A stretch of DNA of 64,000 nt from an uncultured Phascolarctobacterium sp. (lineage in GTDB: Bacteria; Bacillota; Negativicutes; Acidaminococcales; Acidaminococcaceae). This document shows, one piece after another, positions 35,478 through 43,396 of this stretch. The first letter of the stretch is position 1; every line of letters begins with the position of its first letter. Position numbers and translations under genes: made by a program. The DNA lies in assembly GCA_900544795.1 (NCBI GenBank), contig UQWM01000007.1, positions 1 through 64,000 of the forward strand. Reading direction: 5' to 3'. The notes below the pieces were generated by a model. That model was given only the letters and a program-made list of their open reading frames with translations. It was not told the origin of the DNA and did no database searches.

Positions 35478-36049
35478 CAGCTTTTGCTAAAGGGCTGCGT
35501 TTAGGCTTACTTTTACAGCTTTCTGTCGGCCCGATATTTCTATTTGTACTGCAAACAGCTATTGCCCGGGGAATAGCTGACGCACTGGCAGCCGTGCTGG
35601 CTGTGACCTTAGTCGATGCCGGTTATATTATACTGGCTTTACTCGGCGTCGGCACATGGCTGAACCAAAAGCAGCAGCTGCAAACAGGGCTGCGCTATTT
35701 GGGTGCCCTTGTCCTGCTGCTCTTTGCCCTGCAAACTTTCTCCTCCATCTTTACAATGACGCAGCTAGCGGCAACTGACAAAATCGCACCACTTTCTGAT
35801 AGCTTTACTGCTGCCGCCCTGCTCACTTTAAGTAACCCTCTGACTATCATCTTCTGGTTAGGTATTTTGTCGGCACAAGCCACACAGCAGCAGTTTACCT
35901 GCATGCAGCTTGTTTATTTTTGCGGCGGATGTTTGAGCGCAACTTTTGTTTTTTTAAGCTGCATAGCCCTTGCAGCAGACAAGTGCGCTTTTTTGCTAAC
36001 GCCGGCACTACAGCAATTTATAAATATCGCGCTTGGCCTTATGCCATAA
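35471..36049 (+). CDS. LysE/RhtB family amino-acid exporter, C-terminus replaced at a deletion scar
   Basis: A 192-residue membrane protein with about five to six hydrophobic helices and the family features GLLLQLSVGPIFLFVLQTA and TLSNPLTIIFWLGILSA. It starts with TTG at 35471, nine bases after AAGGA, inside the lrp end. The last helix stops short: after NIALG the codons LMP and the stop are antisense of the neighbouring binding-protein gene. About 10 to 15 residues seem lost, so function is uncertain. Confidence 0.82.
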   Translation: MLTAFAKGLRLGLLLQLSVGPIFLFVLQTAIARGIADALAAVLAVTLVDAGYIILALLGVGTWLNQKQQLQTGLRYLGALVLLLFALQTFSSIFTMTQLAATDKIAPLSDSFTAAALLTLSNPLTIIFWLGILSAQATQQQFTCMQLVYFCGGCLSATFVFLSCIALAADKCAFLLTPALQQFINIALGLMP

Positions 36050-36555
36050 AAATCCAAAATATTCTGCAGCCGTCTGATTTTACTTTCAGCACGGCGAAAA
36101 ACACCGATGGATTTATCATTCAAAGTCCTTAAGTCAAAGCTTTGGATCTCCTTATCATCTTTAGCAAAAAACAATAATGATTTATTATGACCGGCAATAT
36201 AATCAGGAAAATAGCAGTTGTCCAATATATGTGCCGATGGTGTTTTAAGCATGCCGCCCATAATATCGACTTCACCCGCATACATGGCGTCAAAAAGCGG
36301 GCTCAACTCGTCGGTAACAAACTCATATTCCCAGCCCGTATATTTGGCAATTTCCATCAGCCAGTCAAAAACAACGCCGTCACGGCTCCCATCCGGATAA
36401 GTGACAGAAATAGGATAGGCCTGCGGAAACGCTACCTTGATCACTCTTTTTGACTTGAACGGTTCGACAGCAAAACATTGCGCACTTACAAGCACTAACA
36501 GCAACGCCAGCCACAACCAGCCGCTTTTCAGGCATTTTTTTAATGTTATTTCCAT
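35914..36555 (-). pseudogene. Periplasmic solute-binding sensor domain (SBP_bac_3-like), 3-prime truncated
   Basis: From the ATG at 36555 (GGAG 11 bases upstream) the frame encodes a signal peptide (WLWLALLLVLVSAQCFA) and a type 3 extracellular binding domain: RVIKVAFPQAYPISVTYPDGSRDGVVFDWLMEIAKYTGW, then GEVDIMGGMLKTP and ESKIRRLQNILDFYGI. The rest of the frame (below about 36040) is antisense to lysE and not real. Proteins with this start normally continue with a second lobe and a signalling domain such as GGDEF or kinase, all missing here. Confidence 0.75.
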
Positions 36556-36712
36556 GATCGTTAATTCTCCATTAAAGATTGCGTTATGTCTGCCAGACAC
36601 ACTCATCCTATTATAATTAATGTTTAATTTTTTATTTCTATTCTATCAAAATTACCTTTTATTATCAATCAATAATTTTTTATTGTATAAAAATATAAGC
36701 TTTTTCATAATG

Positions 36713-36756
36713 AAATACGCCGCCCACCAGATGAAACTCTGATGGGCGGCGTATTT
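36713..36756. terminator. Strong bidirectional terminator after phoR
   Basis: A 19-bp stem with one wobble (36713-36731 with 36738-36756), with A/T-rich flanks on both sides, five bases past the phoR stop. Confidence 0.92.
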
Positions 36757-36761
36757 TATTA

Positions 36762-38423
36762 TTATTTGCGGGGTAAAACTATCTTGATAGTAGTGCCTTT
36801 TTCCAGCTCACTGTCAAGTTCGATGTGTCCTTTATGGAACATCACCCCATGCTTGACGATGGACAGGCCTAAACCTGTACCGCCGGTTTCTTTAAAATGG
36901 CTTTTATCGACCCGGTAAAAGCGTTCAAAAACCCGCTCCCTGTCGGCCATGCTGATACCGCAGCCCGTATCACTGAAGGTCAGCACCGCCTCGCCGGGCG
37001 CTACAGCCACATTAACTTCAACACTGCCGCCTTCACGGTTGTATTTGATACCGTTATCAAGCAGGTTATATGCTACTTCGCACAAAATCGAAGGCACACC
37101 TTCGACCTCCGCTTCACAACCACTGATACTGATAGTGACGTTTTTCTTTTCCGCCTGGCTTTGCAGACGCAAAGCCGTTGCTTCCAGCAGTTTTTTCAGC
37201 TCCACGCTTTCAATATTATTGGCGCTGCCAGCCGCTTCATCTAAACGCGACAGCTTCATAATGTTGTCGATCAACGTTATCAGATGGCCGGCCTCGCTGT
37301 AGATTTTTTCCATGAAGCGCTGTTTGTCGCCTTCCTGTACCAGGCCGTTCTTCATGATCTCGGCATAACCCAGAATAGACTGCAAAGGAGTTTTAAGCTC
37401 ATGGGAAACATTGGCCGAAAACTCGCGCCGCAGCGTTTCCGCAGCCATTTTTTCAGTCACGTCAAAAATCAAAAGTACGCTGCCCTTACCGCCAACGCTG
37501 CTGCCGCACAGCTGGTAATAGCGTCCATCCTTCTGGTATAGCTTTTCACCACTGCCGCTGTCGGCAACCTTTTGCAGCAGTTCTTGTACTTCCTGTCCAC
37601 GTTCCAGCGTCAAAATATTTTTGCCCAGGGCTTCCTCACCCTGAATGGCAAATAATTTAGCAGCGCTGTCGTTAATGGACAAAATATTTTGCCTATCGTT
37701 AAGCAGTATCATCCCTTCATTCATATTCTGGGTGATAGCTGTCATTTCACTTTGTTTCTGCCGCAGCTGGCGCAGGCCTTCCGTTACCAGCTTCTGCTGC
37801 TGGGAAATACGGGTCAAAAACGGCGCCAGTTCGTCGTAAGTATCGTTTTCCAAAGGATGCTCAAGATCGACCTCGTTTAAAGGCAGCACCATCTTATCGG
37901 TGATGCGGCGTGCCAAAACCATCGCTACTAAGGCTACCAACAGCACCACGCCTATCATATAAGGGATATTGCCAGCTACCGTGCTAAAAACAGAAGCTTC
38001 CGTACGCGCTACACGCAGCACATTACCGTTTTCCAATCGCAAAGCATAGTAGACGGTTTTTTCCGACAGGGTATCGCTCATACGGTCGGCCAGTCCTGCG
38101 CCGCCGGTCAAAGCCTCCTGCACCTCTTCCCTGTCTTTATGGTTCAGCATTTTTTCGGCAGCTACATAATTATCATACAGCACCTTACCGTCAGGAGCGA
38201 TCAGGGTGACCCTGGTCAGCTTGCTGCTTTCGGACGACAGTGCCTGTAAATAGCTGCTTTCGCCCTGCTCCAGCCCCATTTTGATATAAGTCGCTTCCTG
38301 CCTCAGGTCACGCTGCATCGTCGTCATCGAACCCTGATACATGATGACAGCGATCAGCACCGACGCTGCGACAACTGCCGCCGTCGCCAAAAATAACAGG
38401 CCCTTGAAAATTTTATTTCTCAT
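36762..38423 (-). CDS. phoR: Phosphate-regulon sensor histidine kinase PhoR
   Basis: A 553-residue membrane kinase. A first helix at about 9-30, an extracytoplasmic domain (30-150) and a second helix (IPYMIGVVLLVALVAMVLA) are followed by a PAS-type region, HisKA with FSANVSHELKTPLQSILGYAEIM (phospho-accepting His) and HATPase with NLLDNGIKYNREGG, DTGCGIS and GTGLGLSIVKH. It overlaps phoP by 11 bases and has AGGAG before the ATG. It is the final gene of the pst-pho operon, sensing phosphate state through the Pst complex and PhoU. Confidence 0.95.
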   Translation of the reverse strand: MRNKIFKGLLFLATAAVVAASVLIAVIMYQGSMTTMQRDLRQEATYIKMGLEQGESSYLQALSSESSKLTRVTLIAPDGKVLYDNYVAAEKMLNHKDREEVQEALTGGAGLADRMSDTLSEKTVYYALRLENGNVLRVARTEASVFSTVAGNIPYMIGVVLLVALVAMVLARRITDKMVLPLNEVDLEHPLENDTYDELAPFLTRISQQQKLVTEGLRQLRQKQSEMTAITQNMNEGMILLNDRQNILSINDSAAKLFAIQGEEALGKNILTLERGQEVQELLQKVADSGSGEKLYQKDGRYYQLCGSSVGGKGSVLLIFDVTEKMAAETLRREFSANVSHELKTPLQSILGYAEIMKNGLVQEGDKQRFMEKIYSEAGHLITLIDNIMKLSRLDEAAGSANNIESVELKKLLEATALRLQSQAEKKNVTISISGCEAEVEGVPSILCEVAYNLLDNGIKYNREGGSVEVNVAVAPGEAVLTFSDTGCGISMADRERVFERFYRVDKSHFKETGGTGLGLSIVKHGVMFHKGHIELDSELEKGTTIKIVLPRK

Positions 38424-39093
38424 ATCCTGCTCCTATACGGTAGCCTACGCCCCGCACTGTTTCCACCAGCACGCCTGCCTGCCCCAGCTTCGCGCGCAGC
38501 GTACGCACATGCACGTCTACGGTACGGGTCTCACCGGCAAAATCATAGCCCCAGATATCCGTCAGCAGCTGCTCACGGGTAAACACCTGCCCAGGCCGCT
38601 CCAAAAGCTTATGTAAAAGTTCAAATTCCTTAAAAGTCAAAACAACTTCCTGCCCGCTGACGGTAACACGATGCTTACCTATCTCCATCACTAGCTCTCC
38701 GGCAACCAGCCTGCCCTGCTTGTCGTCCTGTTTATAGCGGCGCAGTACGGCTTTCACCCGCGATACCATCTCCATCATCCCAAAGGGCTTGGCGATATAA
38801 TCGTCGGCGCCGTTATCCAGCCCGCGTACCTTATCGAACTCCGAACCCTTGGCCGTCGCCATGATCACCGGCACCTGTGCCGTGCGTTTATCATTGCGCA
38901 GGTTCTTCAGCAGGGTAATGCCGTCGTCGCCGGGCAGCATGATATCCAAAAGTATCAGCGTCGGCTTGGCACATACCAGCGCTTTAAACAGCTCTTCGCC
39001 GCTGCCGACGCCTAAAGCCTTAAAGCCGACTGATTGCAGGGTATAAACTTCCAGTTCGCGAATATTAGGATCGTCCTCCACGCAAAAGATCAT
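38413..39093 (-). CDS. phoP: Phosphate-regulon response regulator PhoP/PhoB
   Basis: A 226-residue OmpR-type regulator. The receiver domain has the acidic pair Asp7-Asp8 and phospho-acceptor Asp50 in LILLDIMLPGDDG, plus Lys in YIAKPFG. The winged-helix output domain follows (LTFKEFELLHKLLERPGQVFTREQLL, RTVDVHVRTLRAKL). The start at 39093 has AGGAGG about ten bases upstream and gives the normal N-terminus MIFCVEDDPN; the gene then overlaps the phoU end by 29 bases. It probably binds the direct repeats upstream of pstS. Confidence 0.95.
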   Translation of the reverse strand: MIFCVEDDPNIRELEVYTLQSVGFKALGVGSGEELFKALVCAKPTLILLDIMLPGDDGITLLKNLRNDKRTAQVPVIMATAKGSEFDKVRGLDNGADDYIAKPFGMMEMVSRVKAVLRRYKQDDKQGRLVAGELVMEIGKHRVTVSGQEVVLTFKEFELLHKLLERPGQVFTREQLLTDIWGYDFAGETRTVDVHVRTLRAKLGQAGVLVETVRGVGYRIGAGYEK

Positions 39094-39745
39094 GCACAGT
39101 ATCCTCCTCATGTGCTCCGGTAATCATAAACAGCACCCACTGGGAAATATTTACGGCATGATCGCCGATCTTCTCAAAATATTTGGCGATCATCAGGTAA
39201 TCAATAGCCTGCTCACCGCTATCCTGCGTGCTGCGTATGATTTGGATCAATTCTTTTTTTGCTTTGCTGAACAACTCGTCCACTACGTCGTCGTCGCGTT
39301 CTACCTGCTGCGCCAGGCGCAGGTCACCTTTCACAAAAGCATCCAGACTGGTACTGACCATCTTTTTGGCCGCTACCGCCATCTGCTGTAAAAGCGTAGT
39401 GTCGTAGTCCCTGCCAAATTCCGCCTTGCCCAGTATCTCGGCAACATTGCCCGCCTGCTCGCCGATACGGCTCAGGTCGGTAATCATTTTCAGCGCCGCA
39501 GATATCTGCCGCAGGTCGGAAGCAACAGGCTGCTGTTTTAAAAGCAGGTTGATACAAATATTCTCCACTTCCCGCTCTTTTTCCTCTGTGCGCTTGCCTA
39601 AAATTACAATTTCTCTGTTTAAAGCATCGTTATCTTCCTGCAAAGCCTGCGTCACATGCTCCAACGCATTCTCGCATAAGGTTCCCATAACTATCAGTTC
39701 CGTATTCAGCAGCTCCATCTGAGCCGCAAATCTGCTCCGTACCAT
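39065..39745 (-). CDS. phoU: Phosphate transport system regulatory protein PhoU
   Basis: A 226-residue all-helical PhoU with two three-helix repeats carrying the metal-binding patterns EREVENICINLLLKQQPVASDLR and FEKIGDHAVNISQWVLF. It links the Pst transporter to PhoR and keeps the kinase off when phosphate is plentiful. TGATG couples it to pstB. Confidence 0.95.
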   Translation of the reverse strand: MVRSRFAAQMELLNTELIVMGTLCENALEHVTQALQEDNDALNREIVILGKRTEEKEREVENICINLLLKQQPVASDLRQISAALKMITDLSRIGEQAGNVAEILGKAEFGRDYDTTLLQQMAVAAKKMVSTSLDAFVKGDLRLAQQVERDDDVVDELFSKAKKELIQIIRSTQDSGEQAIDYLMIAKYFEKIGDHAVNISQWVLFMITGAHEEDTVHDLLRGGRS

Positions 39746-40497
39746 CAGCCAAACCTCCCTGTAATATAATCCTCGGTCTTTTGCTCATGCGGATTCGAGA
39801 ACAAAGTATCAGTATCATTGAACTCTACAACCTCGCCTAAAAGGAAGAAGGCCGTTTTATCGGAAATACGCACCGCCTGCTGCATATTATGCGTAACGAT
39901 GACGATGGTGTAATTCTGTTTCAGCTCTAACGCCAGATCCTCTATCTTCAAGGTCGATATCGGGTCAAGCGCCGAAGTCGGCTCGTCCATCAGCAGTACC
40001 TCAGGCTGCACGGCCAAAGCGCGGGCGATACACAGCCTTTGCTGCTGGCCGCCCGAAAATCCTAAAGCGCTTTTATCAAGACGGTCTTTGACTTCGTCCC
40101 AGATAGCCGCCTTGCGCAGCGCCTCTTCTACCATATCATCCAGCTTGGCCTTGCCCTTGACGCCGTGGGTACGGGGCCCAAAAGCAATATTGTCATACAC
40201 GCTCATGGGGAACGGGTTAGGCTTTTGGAACACCATGCCAACCCGCTTGCGCAGCAGATTAACATCGTCGTTGGCATAAATATCATCGTTATCAAGCAGC
40301 ACCTTGCCAGTGATGCGGCATCCTTCGATCAAATCATTCATCCTGTTCAAAGATTTCAGCAGCGTCGATTTACCACAGCCCGAAGGGCCGATAAATGCCG
40401 TGATCTCCTTTTCCGGGATCTGCATATTGATATTTTTCAGCGCCTGGAACTCGCTGTAGTATAGATCTAAAGTTTCGATAGCTATTTTTGTGTCCAT
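39745..40497 (-). CDS. pstB: Phosphate ABC transporter ATP-binding protein PstB
   Basis: A 250-residue ABC ATPase: Walker A FIGPSGCGKSTLLKSLNRMND, signature LDKSALGFSGGQQQRLCIARALA, Walker B EVLLMDEPTSALD and the switch His in IVIVTHNMQQA. The NRMNDLI segment is typical of PstB. It powers phosphate import through PstC-PstA. The start is one base after the pstA stop. Confidence 0.97.
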   Translation of the reverse strand: MDTKIAIETLDLYYSEFQALKNINMQIPEKEITAFIGPSGCGKSTLLKSLNRMNDLIEGCRITGKVLLDNDDIYANDDVNLLRKRVGMVFQKPNPFPMSVYDNIAFGPRTHGVKGKAKLDDMVEEALRKAAIWDEVKDRLDKSALGFSGGQQQRLCIARALAVQPEVLLMDEPTSALDPISTLKIEDLALELKQNYTIVIVTHNMQQAVRISDKTAFFLLGEVVEFNDTDTLFSNPHEQKTEDYITGRFG

Positions 40498-40498
40498 C

Positions 40499-41365
40499 TT
40501 ATTTTCCCTTCATCAGTTGTTTAGCCAAACGGCCCGACAAAGCATTGATCGCGATAACGATCACTACCAGGATCACAGCCGTCGCATAAGCCTGCTTCAT
40601 ATAAAGGCCCTCGCTGGCCAGTACATACATATGCACCGCCAAAGTACGGCCCGATGACAATACCCCGTCAGGGAGCGCCGCCACCGTGCCCGATGTATAG
40701 ATAAGCGCTGCCGTTTCGCCAACTATCCTGCCAATAGCAAGGATAATGCCCGCCAAAATACCGGGGACCGCCGAAGGCAGGACTACGGCAAAAACCGTGC
40801 GCAGCTTGCCTGCACCCAGCCCGTAGCTGCCTTCACGGAAACTATCCGGAATAGCCTTCAGTGCCTCTTCTGTCGTGCGCATGATGAGGGGTAAAATCAT
40901 GATCGCAACGGTACAGGCACCGGCCAAAAGCGAGTAGCCCCATTTTAAATAGGTGACGAAAAACAACATGCCGAACAAGCCATACACGATCGAAGGAATA
41001 CCGGCCAAAGTATCGGCAGTGACCCGCACTACACCTACCAGCTTATTGCCCCGGCTGGCATACTCAACCAGGTAAACGGCGGCAAAAATACCCAGCGGTG
41101 TGGCGATAGCCAAAGCCAGCAGCACCATCAGCACCGTATCCACCAACGCCGGAAACAGTGACACGTTTTCGGAATTATAATGCAGGGCAAACAGGCTGGC
41201 CTCGATATTGGGCAGCCCCTGCCACAAAATATAGCCTAATAAAAAACTCAGTACCAAAAAAGTAGTCAGCGCCGCAGCTATCACGCAGCCCAGCAAAAAC
41301 AGCGACAACGGATCGCGGCCGCATTCATGCAGCTTACGGTTCAGCTGAGCTTTAAAATCCGTCAT
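40499..41365 (-). CDS. pstA: Phosphate ABC transporter permease PstA
   Basis: A 288-residue permease with six membrane helices and the EAA-type loop around RTTEEALKAIPDSFREGSYGLGAGKLRTVFAVVLPSAVPG. GIPSIVYGLFGMLFF is a PstA mark. It overlaps the pstC end by four bases (ATGA). Confidence 0.96.
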   Translation of the reverse strand: MTDFKAQLNRKLHECGRDPLSLFLLGCVIAAALTTFLVLSFLLGYILWQGLPNIEASLFALHYNSENVSLFPALVDTVLMVLLALAIATPLGIFAAVYLVEYASRGNKLVGVVRVTADTLAGIPSIVYGLFGMLFFVTYLKWGYSLLAGACTVAIMILPLIMRTTEEALKAIPDSFREGSYGLGAGKLRTVFAVVLPSAVPGILAGIILAIGRIVGETAALIYTSGTVAALPDGVLSSGRTLAVHMYVLASEGLYMKQAYATAVILVVIVIAINALSGRLAKQLMKGK

Positions 41366-42216
41366 TGCTGCACCACCTTCCCTTTCAAGTACGAGAACGT
41401 CAGATTGATGATCAAAATGAACACAAACAATACTACTGCCGTCGCTATCAAAGCATCACGGTGCAGGTCGGCGGCGTATCCCATCTCGATAACGATATTA
41501 GTCGTCATCGTGCGCACGCCCTCCAAAAGCCCTGCCGGCATCCGGGCCTGATTGCCCGCTACCATGATCACCGCCATGGTTTCACCTACGGCGCGTCCCA
41601 TACCCAAAATGACCGCCGCCATAATGCCCGACTTAGCCGCCGGCACGATGGTAAAAAAGACGCTGCGCACATGCCCTGCGCCTAAAGCCAAAGCGCCCTC
41701 ATAATAGCTGTTGGGCACAGCCCGCAAAGCGGCCTCGGCCACGCTTATCAGCGTCGGCAAAATCATCATGCCCAACAGCAGCGAAGCCGTCAGCATACTG
41801 CTACCCGTACCGCCCACATGCTCGCGTATCAGCGGCACCATGACCACCAATCCAAAAAAACCGTAAACTACCGAAGGGATACCGGCCAAAAGCTCTACCG
41901 CCGGTTTCAGTACATTATATATCTTATCCGGGCAAAAGCGCGCCATAAAGATCGCCGTCAAAATACCCACCGGCACGCCTACAGCGATCGCCCCCAGCGT
42001 TACATACAGGCTGCCCAAAATCATCGGCAAAATCCCATACAAATCATTAGCCGGACGCCATCTTTCACCAAAGAAAAAATCTGCGGCGCCGATTTTACCA
42101 ATAGTCGGCAAGCCGTTAGCGAACAAAAACAGGCAGATCATCGCCACCAATGCTATAGACACGCAGGCCGCCAGCAGAAAAACAAACTTCATTATTTCTT
42201 CTTTACGCTTCTCCAT
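41362..42216 (-). CDS. pstC: Phosphate ABC transporter permease PstC
   Basis: A 284-residue permease with six helices. Typical features are LAGIPSVVYGFFGLVVMVP and the coupling loop VAEAALRAVPNSYYEGALALGAGHVRSVFFTIVPAAKSG. It partners PstA in the membrane. The 67-base gap from pstS contains a stable hairpin. Confidence 0.96.
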   Translation of the reverse strand: MEKRKEEIMKFVFLLAACVSIALVAMICLFLFANGLPTIGKIGAADFFFGERWRPANDLYGILPMILGSLYVTLGAIAVGVPVGILTAIFMARFCPDKIYNVLKPAVELLAGIPSVVYGFFGLVVMVPLIREHVGGTGSSMLTASLLLGMMILPTLISVAEAALRAVPNSYYEGALALGAGHVRSVFFTIVPAAKSGIMAAVILGMGRAVGETMAVIMVAGNQARMPAGLLEGVRTMTTNIVIEMGYAADLHRDALIATAVVLFVFILIINLTFSYLKGKVVQQ

Positions 42217-42236
42217 ACTCCCTCACATTATACAGG

Positions 42237-42258
42237 CGGCTGCCCCGAAAGGCAGCCG
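42237..42258 (-). other. Intercistronic hairpin between pstS and pstC
   Basis: A perfect 8-bp GC-rich stem (CGGCTGCC arm, 42237-42244 with 42251-42258) without a T tract. Such a structure after pstS can protect the pstS message end or slow read-through, giving more binding protein than permease. Confidence 0.65.
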
Positions 42259-42283
42259 TTAAGTTTGCGTTATTTGCTTTAAA

Positions 42284-43171
42284 TTACAGTTTGTTCCATT
42301 CGGTAGTTTTGCCGGTGAAGATAGCTTCAACCTGCTCTTTTTTCAAATCGCTGACTTTGTTATCTTTGTTAACGATAACCGCAATGCCGTCGGTAGCGAT
42401 AACAGTTGCTTTCAGCCCCTGGTCAAGCTCGCTCTGTTTCAGCTCGCGTGAAGCCATACCGATGTCGCAGATACCGCTAAGAGCTGATTTAACGCCGGTA
42501 GTAGAGTCGCTGGTCTGGATCTCGATGTTAGCTGCCGGGTTGATTTTCAAATATGCTTCTTTAAGTTTTTCCATAGCCGGAGTTACGGAAGAGGAACCTG
42601 CTACAACTACTTTGCCTGCCGGCTTAGTGCCTTTATAAGCAGCGGCCTGGCTGTCGCCGATGCAGCCTGCTTTAGTAACAACTTCCTGACCTTCTTTCGA
42701 CATGATGAAGGTAACAAAATCTTGCGCCACTTCACTTAAGCCATCTTTAGTACAGATGTTGAAAGGACGGGCAATCTTGTAAGCGCCGCTTTTTACATTA
42801 GCCGCGCTGGCATCGGCACCGTCTATCTTCAAAGCTTTAACGGTGTCGTTCAAAGAACCGAGGGAAATATAACCGATAGCATCTTTGTTACCTGCCACAG
42901 TGGTCATCATAACGGAAGTGTTATTGGTGATCGCTGCGTTATCGGTAGTGTGGTCGATTTTTTTACCGTTAGCATCTTTCTTTTCGATACCGAACAACTC
43001 TATGAACGCGCCACGGGTACCACTGCCGTCCTCACGAGAGATAACAACGATCTTGCTGCCTGCTGCCGGAGCATCAGCCTTCTTCTCGGTTTCACTGCTG
43101 CCACATCCGGTAAAAATCATCGTGCTCATTGCTGCCAATAAAATACCTGCTACTTTTTTGTCCATTTTCAT
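42284..43171 (-). CDS. pstS: Phosphate-binding lipoprotein PstS
   Basis: A 295-residue periplasmic binding protein with a lipoprotein signal (ILLAAMSTMIFTGC, lipobox ending in Cys). The phosphate site appears as VISREDGSGTRGAFIELFG and GSSSVTPAMEKLKEAYLK, plus the STTGVKSALSG loop. In a diderm it would be anchored to a membrane and deliver phosphate to PstCA. ATG at 43171 lies nine bases after GGAGG; a GTG one codon earlier is possible. First gene of the operon. Confidence 0.95.
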   Translation of the reverse strand: MKMDKKVAGILLAAMSTMIFTGCGSSETEKKADAPAAGSKIVVISREDGSGTRGAFIELFGIEKKDANGKKIDHTTDNAAITNNTSVMMTTVAGNKDAIGYISLGSLNDTVKALKIDGADASAANVKSGAYKIARPFNICTKDGLSEVAQDFVTFIMSKEGQEVVTKAGCIGDSQAAAYKGTKPAGKVVVAGSSSVTPAMEKLKEAYLKINPAANIEIQTSDSTTGVKSALSGICDIGMASRELKQSELDQGLKATVIATDGIAVIVNKDNKVSDLKKEQVEAIFTGKTTEWNKL

Positions 43172-43239
43172 CACTATAAGCCTCCATAAATTTATGATTT
43201 GTTTTTAGTTTTTTGACTATGGCTATAGCATATCCCAGC

Positions 43240-43300
43240 AAAGTAAAATCCATTAGCACGTTTTTGTTAAATCAATGTAAAGTTTGTAAAGCGAAGTAAT
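43240..43300 (-). promoter_or_regulatory. Pho-box-like direct repeats upstream of pstS
   Basis: On the minus strand TTTACA at 43285-43290 and 43276-43281 and TTTAACA at 43265-43271 repeat at 9 and 11 base spacing. These match the TT(A/T)ACA half-sites to which PhoP dimers bind one helical turn apart. A candidate -10 (TAATGG) follows nine bases later. PhoP-P should activate the operon under phosphate limitation. Confidence 0.65.
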
Positions 43301-43314
43301 TTACAAAGCAAAAA

Positions 43315-43353
43315 GGCAAAAAACAGCAGCCCGCCATAAACGGCGAACTGCTG
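43315..43353 (-). terminator. Terminator of the autotransporter gene
   Basis: A 12-bp stem with two G-U pairs (43324-43335 with 43342-43353) and a T6 tail on the minus strand, about 45 bases past the stop. Confidence 0.85.
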
Positions 43354-43396
43354 CAAGGGATACGATTATAAAAGTGAACCTTTAAACTTATTTGTT

